Assembly (NCBI RefSeq): GCF_043633585.1
Contig: NZ_CP141832.1
Coordinates: 124,001-188,000 of the forward strand
Reading direction: 5' to 3'
Length of the DNA stretch: 64,000 nt
DNA from: Lacrimispora sinapis
GTDB taxonomy: Bacteria; Bacillota; Clostridia; Lachnospirales; Lachnospiraceae
The notes beneath the pieces are model-generated. The model had not been told where the DNA came from. It ran no database searches and worked only from the letters and a program-made list of their open reading frames with translations. Shown here one piece after another: positions 7,186-13,371 of the stretch (position 1 is the stretch's first letter; every line of letters begins with the position of its first letter). The translations under genes were made by a program, and so were the position numbers.

Positions 7186-7395
7186 TCATACTTCCTTATT
7201 GTCACGTTCCATGGTTTCAGCTATTGCCCGGTTGATAAAACTATTTAATGTTTCGCCGACAGAGGCAGCATGGCTTTTTAATTCGTCCTTTTTTCCTTTC
7301 GGCTTTACGGTCAGTTCGATTCTATCATAATTATTTTTAACGTATTTATGAACCGCTTTTTGTTGTGCCTTACTGATTTTATTTTCTTCTGTCAT
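7186..7395 (-). CDS. Ribbon-helix-helix (Arc/CopG-like) DNA-binding protein
   Basis: 69 aa from the ATG at 7395, with AGGAAGTG a suitable distance upstream; a GTG at 7404 would add three residues. The charged N-terminus (KISKAQQKAVHKYVKNN) leads to YDRIELTVKPKGKKDELKSH, a beta-strand of alternating residues as in Arc/MetJ proteins. Two helices follow (AASVGETLNSFINRAIAETM). Dimers of this fold bind short palindromes with paired beta-strands. Three copies of a near-palindrome, TATTCACGTAAATA, lie in the divergent intergenic region beside it, over its own predicted -35 and within the promoter of the 7774 gene. It is probably an autorepressor and switch of the right-hand operon. An antitoxin role is possible but no partner toxin protein is adjacent. 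Confidence 0.75.
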   Translation of the reverse strand: MTEENKISKAQQKAVHKYVKNNYDRIELTVKPKGKKDELKSHAASVGETLNSFINRAIAETMERDNKEV

Positions 7396-7459
7396 ATAGC
7401 TCACTTCCTTTCATAATTGGTTGGGGCCAAATTGAACAGACCTCATCCACCTTACATTT

Positions 7460-7488
7460 ATTTTAACACAAAAGTCTATTCACGTAAA
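7460..7488 (-). promoter_or_regulatory. Predicted promoter of the RHH gene
   Basis: Read on the minus strand: TTTACG (7483-7488), 17-base spacer, TAAAAT (7460-7465). The -35 lies inside operator copy 1 (7477-7490). Confidence 0.45.
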
Positions 7489-7555
7489 TATAAAAAATGA
7501 ACAAATATATTCACGTAAATATATTAAATGTGCCGATAGACTATTCACGTAAATA
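7477..7555. promoter_or_regulatory. Three operator copies TATTCACGTAAATA
   Basis: Identical 14-mers at 7477-7490, 7508-7521 and 7542-7555, centred on ACGT and palindromic except for one pair, so suited to a symmetric dimer. Copy 1 covers the RHH gene's -35 and copy 3 lies in the spacer of the divergent promoter. The natural binder is the adjacent ribbon-helix-helix protein. Confidence 0.7.
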
Positions 7556-7565
7556 GATATATAAT
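7537..7565 (+). promoter_or_regulatory. Predicted promoter of the 7774 operon
   Basis: TAGACT (7537-7542), 17-base spacer, TATAAT (7560-7565). Operator copy 3 lies between the two hexamers, so binding should block transcription. An approximately 200-base leader follows, with a partial duplication (GAG-GAGCCAAGG...AATAGYC) at about 7640 and 7707. Confidence 0.5.
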
Positions 7566-7773
7566 AAGTACATAAGACAACAAAACAACAAACCACCGAT
7601 AACCCCGAAAAGGTTATGAAATTCCAGTCAATATCCCTGTGAGTGAGCCAAGGCAAAACCAATAGTCGGGAAGATTACCGGAACGGTGCAAAGATTCAAT
7701 CCCGGTGAGGAGGAGCCAAGGTTGGCGAACAATAGCCCGGTAAGAATCTGCAAGAAAGAAGGGAGAACACACA

Positions 7774-8049
7774 ATGTCAGAGAGAACATTACTTAAAAAG
7801 GTAAATAGTTTAAAGGATTTGGAAATTCAGAAGAAAGCCATTGAAAAGCAAATGACGGGCCTGCAGGAAGAAATCAAAAAGGAAATGGAGGTCAGAGGAG
7901 CAGAAGAGGAAGCAATCGGAGAATGGATTGTGAGATTCAAAGCGGTAATGAGTAATAAGTTTAACAGCAAAGCCTTTGCAGCGGACCACCCCATTCTTTA
8001 TAAGAAATATATGGCTTCCTCACAGACTATGAGATTTACGGTCCAGTAA
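7774..8049 (+). CDS. Coiled-coil mobile-element protein of unknown function
   Basis: 91 aa with GAAGGGAG upstream. Residues 5-50 form a charged coiled coil (LKDLEIQKKAIEKQMTGLQ and on). A compact basic C-terminal part carries FNSKAFAADHPILYKKY and ends SSQTMRFTV. This architecture is familiar from small conserved proteins in clostridial phages and integrative elements; a distant likeness to the C-terminus of phage host-nuclease inhibitors is possible but not shown. It is the first gene of a set read toward the integrase, driven by the operator-controlled promoter at 7537. No function is assigned. Confidence 0.6.
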   Translation: MSERTLLKKVNSLKDLEIQKKAIEKQMTGLQEEIKKEMEVRGAEEEAIGEWIVRFKAVMSNKFNSKAFAADHPILYKKYMASSQTMRFTVQ

Positions 8050-8050
8050 G

Positions 8051-8175
8051 CGCACAGAGCTAATAAAAAAGCCCAGGTAGTAGCGAGTAACGGCAATTAC
8101 ATAGACCTGCTTCCATATCACACACCAAGATAAAAACCCTATGCATCGGCAAACGCACAGGGCTAATAAAAAAAT
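8051..8175. repeat. Direct repeat CGCACAGRGCTAATAAAAAA
   Basis: CGCACAGAGCTAATAAAAAA near 8052-8071 and CGCACAGGGCTAATAAAAAA near 8153-8172, one mismatch, in the gap between two small genes. The A-run after a short stem suggests duplicated processing or terminator-like sequence. Confidence 0.45.
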
Positions 8176-8266
8176 TTAACCCGATCACACACCATGCAAA
8201 AGGGATACTTTGATTATAACACAGTTCTATCCCTTTGCAACCCCAAAATAAAGGAGAGCTTTCAAA

Positions 8267-8626
8267 ATGGATAGAGAATTCTATATAAGTAGTAAACTTG
8301 GAGACATTGAGGTATTAGCTCAAAAAGCCAAAGTAATGATTGAGGATGTTACAGAAGGTTATTTTAGTGAAAGTCTTGAAACGTCAAAGGATGCGTGGAA
8401 AATTGGGGGACCTTTTTACGATAAGGCAAGCACGAAGGCAACTATTATAAATGATATAATTTTTGAACTTATGGTGGGCCTATCGAATCTGCGTAGTGTT
8501 CTGGAAGCCGAAGGTGATGATGTAGAGCAAGAAATAAAACTATATGACTTTATGGATAAACATAATTGTGATAGGGAGGTTGCGGAGCTTCTGCTTCAGC
8601 ACCAAAAAGAGCAGGAAACAACTTAA
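8267..8626 (+). CDS. Hypothetical protein, acidic and helical
   Basis: 119 aa, AAGGAGAG before the ATG. I do not recognise the family. The protein is acidic and mostly helical by eye: a first helix pair (KLGDIEVLAQKAKVMIEDVT), a hydrophobic middle (IINDIIFELMVGLSNLRSVL) and a C-terminal helical hairpin (LYDFMDKHNCDREVAELLLQ). There is no signal peptide, membrane span or metal motif. It sits between the coiled-coil protein gene and the integrase in the same direction, so it is part of the element's accessory operon. Confidence 0.6.
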   Translation: MDREFYISSKLGDIEVLAQKAKVMIEDVTEGYFSESLETSKDAWKIGGPFYDKASTKATIINDIIFELMVGLSNLRSVLEAEGDDVEQEIKLYDFMDKHNCDREVAELLLQHQKEQETT

Positions 8627-8655
8627 CAATATATTTTTAGAATAAGAGTTTGATG

Positions 8656-8686
8656 TTGAAAAATGTTGAAGAAATGCAGCATATAG
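8656..8686 (+). promoter_or_regulatory. Promoter-like repeat copy 7 (before integrase)
   Basis: TTGAAA 8656-8661, N18, CATATAG 8680-8686. The first 13 bases (TTGAAAAATGTTG) are identical to copy 2. It lies 38 bases before the integrase ATG. Confidence 0.55.
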
Positions 8687-8724
8687 TAACTGTACTGTTG
8701 CATTCCTTATAAGGAGTATATAAT

Positions 8725-9846
8725 ATGGCAGTAGATAAGAACGGAAAGACGTTACCGCCTGGAATCAGGCAGCGAAGCAATGGAAAGTATGAAGGACGTG
8801 TTCAATATGAATTTGATCGTTATTCAGTATATGCAGATACCTTGACAGAGCTTAAAAAGAAAATGAATGATTTACGGTATAGGCTGGAACACGGCGAATT
8901 TATAGCCAGCGCAAAGATTACATTAAGTGAATGGTTCAAGACATGGATAGAGCAGTATAAGGAAAATCAGGTTAAGGCCGGAACTATTATTTCTTATAAT
9001 GACTATTTCACCTATTATATTAAGGAAAGTTTAGGAAAAAAGAAACTGGTGGATATCCGGGGAGAGCATATTCAGAAATTATACAATGATTTGGTAAAGA
9101 AAGGCCTTGCGCTATCTAGTATAAAGATCATATCTGCTATTCTTAATGGATGTCTGAAACAGGCTATGAAAAATGGGCTGATTGAACGGAATCCGGTGCC
9201 ATTAGCTACATTACCCAAGGGAACGGTCAAAAGCGGGCACAGGGTATTTACAAAAGAAGAGCAGAATATTTTTCTAAAATACGCTCAGGACAGCTATTTA
9301 TTCAATCTGTTCGCCCTGGCAATCAGAACAGGATTGAGGGGAGGAGAAATTAGAGGTCTGAAGCTGTCAGATGTGGATAAGGCGGCAAATTTGCTTCATA
9401 TACAAAGGACATTAAAATATGGTGTTGGCCGAGGATTCTTTGAGGATACACCTAAGACAGCTACATCAATGAGAGATATTCCCCTAACCAAAGATATGCT
9501 AACCATAATTGAAAGAGAAAAGCAGGCCTATGGAGAAAAGGTACTGAGAATGGACGGATATATCTTTCATCTACCTGACGGAACTCCGATCAGTAGAGAA
9601 CGGCTACAAGGAGAGATAGATCGGATCGTGAAAAGAATCAATGAAGCAGGTATTACCTTTGAGCGTTTTACGCCTCACTGCTTCCGCCACACATTCGCCA
9701 CCAGAGCTATAGAAAACGGAATGAAGCCTCAGACCCTTAAAACAATCTTGGGTCATTCTACCCTGTCTATGACCATGGACCTATATTCTCATGTTTTACC
9801 AACAACCAGAGCGGAGGAAATGGAGCTGATTGCAAAGGCATTTTAA
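8725..9846 (+). CDS. Tyrosine site-specific integrase
   Basis: 373 aa; AAGGAG precedes the ATG. The N-terminal arm-binding part starts with a basic strand region (PPGIRQRSNGKYEGRVQYEF). A SAM-like core-binding domain follows (residues about 65-165, SEWFKTWIEQYKENQVKAGT), then the catalytic domain. Catalytic residues are visible: Arg in RTGLRGGEIRGL, the HCFRHTFATR box with both His and Arg, and LGHSTLSMTMDLYSHV with the His and nucleophilic Tyr. Length and order match Tn916/phage-type integrases. It is the last gene of the element, beside the chromosome junction, as expected for integration and excision. The promoter-like repeat 8656-8686 immediately upstream suggests control by the element's own regulator. 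Confidence 0.95.
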   Translation: MAVDKNGKTLPPGIRQRSNGKYEGRVQYEFDRYSVYADTLTELKKKMNDLRYRLEHGEFIASAKITLSEWFKTWIEQYKENQVKAGTIISYNDYFTYYIKESLGKKKLVDIRGEHIQKLYNDLVKKGLALSSIKIISAILNGCLKQAMKNGLIERNPVPLATLPKGTVKSGHRVFTKEEQNIFLKYAQDSYLFNLFALAIRTGLRGGEIRGLKLSDVDKAANLLHIQRTLKYGVGRGFFEDTPKTATSMRDIPLTKDMLTIIEREKQAYGEKVLRMDGYIFHLPDGTPISRERLQGEIDRIVKRINEAGITFERFTPHCFRHTFATRAIENGMKPQTLKTILGHSTLSMTMDLYSHVLPTTRAEEMELIAKAF

Positions 9847-9870
9847 AGGGCTGAAATATCAGCTCTTTTT
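9847..9870 (+). terminator. Integrase terminator
   Basis: AGGGCTGA-AATA-TCAGCTCTTTTT immediately after the integrase stop codon. Confidence 0.65.
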
Positions 9871-9910
9871 ATGTAATAAAATCCTAATGGGGTAAAAGTG
9901 GGGTACGCTC

Positions 9911-9939
9911 TTGATTTTCTATCCCCATTATGTTATAGT
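9911..9939 (+). promoter_or_regulatory. Predicted queT promoter near element junction
   Basis: TTGATT (9911-9916), 17-base spacer, TATAGT (9934-9939). Transcription would start near 9946 and run through the preQ1 aptamer. It lies between the integrase and the possible recombination core, so it may be element DNA. Confidence 0.5.
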
Positions 9940-9964
9940 AACACCCGTAATAAGGCCGTGAAAC

Positions 9965-9980
9965 CCTTGATTTTACAAGG
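9965..9980. other. Possible attachment-site core
   Basis: CCTTG-ATTTTA-CAAGG, short inverted arms around a 6-bp spacer, as tyrosine recombinase core sites are built. A related CTTGATTTT occurs at 9910. The partner copy at the left end is outside the window, so this is unproven. Confidence 0.3.
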
Positions 9981-9997
9981 AATTTTACAAAACAGAC

Positions 9998-10040
9998 CGG
10001 TGTGTTCGAGACCTTCCACACCTAAAACAAAACTAAAGGA
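9998..10040 (+). promoter_or_regulatory. PreQ1-I riboswitch
   Basis: Stem GGTGTG (9999-10004) / CACACC (10017-10022) closes a 12-nt loop TTCGAGACCTTC. An A-rich tail TAAAACAAAACTAAAGG follows, the H-type pseudoknot layout of class I preQ1 aptamers. The tail runs into the AAAGGAG ribosome site of the next gene, so ligand binding should reduce translation. The downstream product QueT, a queuosine-precursor transporter, fits. Confidence 0.8.
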
Positions 10041-10049
10041 GAAAAGAAT

Positions 10050-10553
10050 ATGAACTACAAATCATCAGAAAAGACTTATTTCATGGTTTTTTCCGCAGCA
10101 ATTGCTGCCCTCTACACCGTACTGACCATGGTCTTTGCACCAATCAGCTTCGGGCCTGTCCAGTTTCGGATATCAGAAATCCTCTGTATTCTTCCATTTT
10201 TTACCCCGGCTGCAATTCCAGGGTTATTTATCGGTTGTCTGCTGTCCAATTTTTTGTGCGGTGCAGCAACCCTTGATGTGATTTTCGGCAGTCTGGCAAC
10301 TTTGATTGGAGCTATCGGCTCTTACAAACTGCGTAAAAACCAGTGGTTGGTCTGTGTGCCCCCGATCTTGGCCAACACCATTATCATTCCCTGGGTACTT
10401 CGGTTTGCTTACGGCTCCCAGGATCTTATCTGGTATGCCATGATTACCGTCGGGATCGGAGAAATTTTGGCCATCGGAGTGCTGGGAAATCTTTTATTGG
10501 GTATTTTAAACCGCTACAAGCATGTGGTCTTTGGCCGGTTTTTGTCAGAATAA
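10050..10553 (+). CDS. queT: QueT family queuosine-precursor ECF transporter S component
   Basis: 167 aa. This small integral membrane protein is the substrate-binding S subunit that works with a shared ECF energizing module, which is not encoded here, to import preQ1 or related queuosine precursors. About five to six hydrophobic segments are visible (FSAAIAALYTVLTMVFAPI; FFTPAAIPGLFIGCLLSNF; IGEILAIGVLGNLLLGI). The QFRISEILCILPFF segment is typical of the QueT family. A preQ1-I riboswitch covers its ribosome site, which independently supports the call. An intrinsic terminator follows, so it is monocistronic. Confidence 0.92.
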   Translation: MNYKSSEKTYFMVFSAAIAALYTVLTMVFAPISFGPVQFRISEILCILPFFTPAAIPGLFIGCLLSNFLCGAATLDVIFGSLATLIGAIGSYKLRKNQWLVCVPPILANTIIIPWVLRFAYGSQDLIWYAMITVGIGEILAIGVLGNLLLGILNRYKHVVFGRFLSE

Positions 10554-10571
10554 AAATAATGATATGAGAAA

Positions 10572-10606
10572 ACTCCTGGCTGACTGGAATCACCAGGAGT
10601 TTTTTG
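10572..10606 (+). terminator. queT terminator
   Basis: ACTCCTGG ... CCAGGAGT followed by a run of T (10600-10606). Confidence 0.8.
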
Positions 10607-10728
10607 TCCCCATTTATGCCGATTTCGTTCAAAAGTTACATTGGAAAAATATATTTCACAAGTAGTGGAAAATGTAACCAGGGTGTAACCGGCTTTGTTT
10701 ATAATTAATATATCATAAAAGGGCAGCG

Positions 10729-11508
10729 GTGAAAATGATGGCAATTGGAAGAATGAGTGGAGTCCGGGAATTAAACCGGTATTTAACAATCGCAGTGGAT
10801 TCGTACGATGACTGGGATATTGGCGGTGTGATCTTTCAGGGAGACAGTTTTAAAGGGGTTCGTTTTTGCAGTTTTGCAGAAATGATGATAAATATGGATC
10901 GTCTGTTTGATTCGGTGGGCGCGCCGAAGCAGACATTTCAGATGCGCAATCTGCCGGGAACCACATCTGAGGCTTTTCAGATGCGGAGCATAAAGACGGC
11001 AGAAAAGAAAGGAAAACTGCATACCATTCACATTTACCTTCGTTTCCGCTATCATGCCAGCTGGCAGGGAACCATGCTTTGGGATGACGGTAAGCAGAAG
11101 CAGCAGTTTGAAAGCGAGCTTCAGTTTATTCTTCTTACGGATGCAATTTTAAAAGGATGCACAGAAGGAAAGACCGTTGATCTCCAGAAGGCACTGAGTC
11201 ACCCCGCTGTTTCCTCGGATGAATTTTTTAATGTCAGTGGGAAATATATGGAACTATGCATGACAGACGACACCGAAAATGCATTTGGCCTCAATTTCAG
11301 CAGGATCATTTCCCATAAGGCGGCGGATACACTGAAACAGAACGGTCAAAAGGCTTCTTTTTCCCTAAAGGTCATGTTTCTGGAACACTTCACCTGGCAG
11401 GGAATTTTATACTGGCGGGAAGGAAAAGTACAGCTGCCATTTCGCAGTTTTAAGGAAATGATTTACATGATTTCTTCCGTAGTAGAAACAACATTAACGG
11501 ACGGGTAG
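10729..11508 (+). CDS. Hypothetical protein with three W-x-G / F-S-F repeats
   Basis: 259 aa from a GTG at 10729; ATGs at 10735 and 10738 are alternatives and the ribosome site (AAAGGG) does not decide. I do not know a named family. The protein repeats one pattern three times: a Trp/Gly strand, a short turn, then F-x-S-F/L followed by a helix. The copies are WDIGGVIFQGDSFKGVRFCS (near residue 30), WQGTMLWDDGKQKQQFES (near 110) and WQGILYWREGKVQLPFRS (near 225). There is no signal peptide or membrane span, so it is probably cytoplasmic. Tandem beta-type modules suggest ligand or protein binding. It has its own terminator at 11551. Confidence 0.6.
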   Translation: MKMMAIGRMSGVRELNRYLTIAVDSYDDWDIGGVIFQGDSFKGVRFCSFAEMMINMDRLFDSVGAPKQTFQMRNLPGTTSEAFQMRSIKTAEKKGKLHTIHIYLRFRYHASWQGTMLWDDGKQKQQFESELQFILLTDAILKGCTEGKTVDLQKALSHPAVSSDEFFNVSGKYMELCMTDDTENAFGLNFSRIISHKAADTLKQNGQKASFSLKVMFLEHFTWQGILYWREGKVQLPFRSFKEMIYMISSVVETTLTDG

Positions 11509-11550
11509 TCCCCGGAAACAGGCAGGTCCTTATAATACGTGTCATAAATA

Positions 11551-11590
11551 GCACTTTACAGGTCATAAAATCTGTAAGGTGCATTTTTTT
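11551..11590 (+). terminator. Terminator
   Basis: GCACTTTACAG (11551-11561) pairs with CTGTAAGGTGC (11572-11582), followed by seven T. Confidence 0.8.
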
Positions 11591-11606
11591 GATTGAGATT
11601 CTATTG

Positions 11607-11635
11607 TAGATTTTCTCTATGCTTTCTTATATAAT
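11607..11635 (+). promoter_or_regulatory. Predicted murC promoter
   Basis: TAGATT (11607-11612), 17-base spacer, perfect TATAAT (11630-11635). Confidence 0.45.
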
Positions 11636-11729
11636 AGAGAAGAAAGCAGTTGACTTTCCAAAAGAAAAGCAGTAAAAGTAATTGGAAGTGTCTAGTCATA
11701 CCGAATACAAAATTAAGGATGGAAAAAAC

Positions 11730-13109
11730 ATGTATCAGATTGATTTTAATAAACCAGAAGCAATTCATTTTATCGGAATTGGTGGAATCAGCATGAGCGG
11801 ACTGGCAGAAATCCTCATTGATGAAGGGTTTACGGTATCAGGATCAGATGCACACGAATCTGATCTTACACGCCATTTGGAGGCAAAGGGTGCTAAAGTG
11901 GCCTATGGACAGCGTGAGGAAAATATTACTGCTGATATGGATGTTGTCGTGTATACGGCAGCCGTACACGAGGATAATCCGGAGTTGGCAAAAGCCAGGG
12001 AGATGGGACTTCCTATTTTGACCAGAGCAGAGCTTCTGGGCCAGATGATGAAGAATTATGCCAACGCCATTGCCATTTCCGGAACCCATGGAAAGACCAC
12101 TACCACCTCCATGATCACGGAGATACTCTTATCTGCGGATGCGGACCCAACCATTTCCGTAGGCGGAATCCTGAATTCCATCAGCGGCAACATTCGTGTG
12201 GGAGGTCCGGAGTTATTTGTAACAGAGGCGTGTGAATATACCAACAGCTTCTTGTCCTTTTTCCCGACGACAGCAGTCATATTAAATATAGAAGCAGATC
12301 ACCTGGATTTCTTTAAGGATATCAAGGACATCCGCCGTTCGTTCCATCTGTTTGCCCAGAAAGTGCCGAAGAAAGGCTGGCTGGTGATCAATCAGGACAT
12401 TGACAATATGGAAGAGATCGTAGAGGGACTCCCCTGTAAGGTCATTACCTTCGGAAAAAGTCAGAAAAGCAGATATCGGGCGGAAAATATCCGGTTTGAT
12501 GAAATTGCAAGAGCCACCTATGATTTAAAAATAGACGATGTTGTGGTGGATACTGTCACCCTGGGTGTACCTGGAGAGCACAATGTGTATAACTCTCTGG
12601 CAGCGGCAGCCGTTTGTGCAGAACTGGGAATTTCCATGGAAATAATCAAAAAGGGTCTGAAACGTTTTACCGGAACAAACCGCCGTTTTGAAAAGAAAGG
12701 GGAGATTTCCGGCGTAACGGTCATTGACGATTATGCCCACCATCCCCAGGAAATCCGTGCAACGCTGGAAACCGCCAAGCATTATCCACATAAAAAGCTG
12801 TGGGTGGTATTCCAACCCCATACATATACCAGGACAAAAGCGTTTCTGGACGATTTTGCAGATGCGTTGTCGCTGGCCGACGAAGTCATACTGGCTGACA
12901 TCTACGCCGCGCGGGAAACCGACAATTTGGGGATCAGTTCCAGAGATATTGCGGAGAGAATCGAGAAAAAAGGGGTAAAAGCCCACTATATCTCTTCCTT
13001 TGAAGAAATCGAAACATTTATTTTGGAAAATTGTATACACGGTGATTTGTTGATAACTATGGGAGCCGGAGACATTGTAAAAGTGGGAGAAACCTTGCTG
13101 GGAATATAG
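11730..13109 (+). CDS. murC: UDP-N-acetylmuramate--L-alanine ligase
   Basis: 459 aa from the ATG at 11730 (AAGGA upstream), the family's usual length; an upstream start would add 16 unlikely residues. MurC joins L-alanine to UDP-MurNAc using ATP, the first step of the peptidoglycan stem peptide, in the cytoplasm. Visible are the N-terminal Rossmann motif IHFIGIGGISMSGLA, the ATP loop ISGTHGKTTTTSM near residue 115, the central-domain ILNIEADHLDFF, and the C-terminal VIDDYAHHPQEI and FQPHTYTRT signatures. It stands alone; murG lies 30 kb away. A hairpin overlapping DnaA-box-like sequence follows. Confidence 0.96.
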   Translation: MYQIDFNKPEAIHFIGIGGISMSGLAEILIDEGFTVSGSDAHESDLTRHLEAKGAKVAYGQREENITADMDVVVYTAAVHEDNPELAKAREMGLPILTRAELLGQMMKNYANAIAISGTHGKTTTTSMITEILLSADADPTISVGGILNSISGNIRVGGPELFVTEACEYTNSFLSFFPTTAVILNIEADHLDFFKDIKDIRRSFHLFAQKVPKKGWLVINQDIDNMEEIVEGLPCKVITFGKSQKSRYRAENIRFDEIARATYDLKIDDVVVDTVTLGVPGEHNVYNSLAAAAVCAELGISMEIIKKGLKRFTGTNRRFEKKGEISGVTVIDDYAHHPQEIRATLETAKHYPHKKLWVVFQPHTYTRTKAFLDDFADALSLADEVILADIYAARETDNLGISSRDIAERIEKKGVKAHYISSFEEIETFILENCIHGDLLITMGAGDIVKVGETLLGI

Positions 13110-13308
13110 TTATCCACATTATCCACATAGTTTTCAACATTTTATGTTAAGAAGCTATGTGGATTTTTTAATTTACATAATTTAAAGTCTAACAATTTAC
13201 AAAATCCCGATTTTATCAGCATATCGACACGATTGGAGGAAGAAATCCAAATTATGTATACTTGATTTCCACATTATCCACAATTTCCACAATTTATTTG
13301 GTGGATAA
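13110..13308. promoter_or_regulatory. Cluster of DnaA-box-like sequences
   Basis: Perfect TTATCCACA at 13110-13118, 13119-13127 (abutting in tandem) and 13274-13282. Near matches are ATTTCCACA at 13265 and 13283, and GGTGGATAA (minus-strand box, one mismatch) at 13300-13308. They occupy the gap before the dnaD-like gene. Confidence 0.6.
13121..13170 (+). terminator. murC terminator overlapping a DnaA-like box
   Basis: ATCCACATAG (13121-13130) pairs with CTATGTGGAT (13156-13165), with an inner AACAT/ATGTT stem and a TTTTT tail. Confidence 0.65.
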
Positions 13309-13371
13309 CTGCGCCTATTTTCTTTTCTGATGACCTGTGGTATGATAAGAGCATGATAAAAAGGTGAGGTT

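Larger units (their letters stand above)
1..9980. mobile_element. Right end of an integrated prophage-derived element
   Basis: A phage tape-measure gene at the left and a tyrosine integrase at 8725-9846 bracket small HTH proteins, a sigma factor, a type I toxin and a ribbon-helix-helix regulator. From about 10,000 the content is ordinary chromosomal housekeeping. The left end is outside the window. The right boundary is placed between the integrase stop and the preQ1 riboswitch at 9998. An inverted repeat CCTTG-N6-CAAGG at 9965-9980 is a possible recombination core, which is inference. Capsid, tail-tip, holin and lysin genes are not present between the tape measure and integrase, so the element may be a remnant or rearranged. 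An integrative element that captured a tail gene is the alternative. Confidence 0.75.

Noticed and set aside
9998..10022. GGTGTGTTCGAGACCTTCCACACC as a tRNA 3' end that could be the integration site
   Set aside because: The stem and 12-nt loop do not form a T arm; the A-rich tail and downstream queT fit a preQ1-I riboswitch.
13110..13308. DnaA boxes as the chromosomal origin
   Set aside because: dnaA and dnaN are not here, no AT-rich unwinding element is evident, and part of the cluster is a terminator stem.
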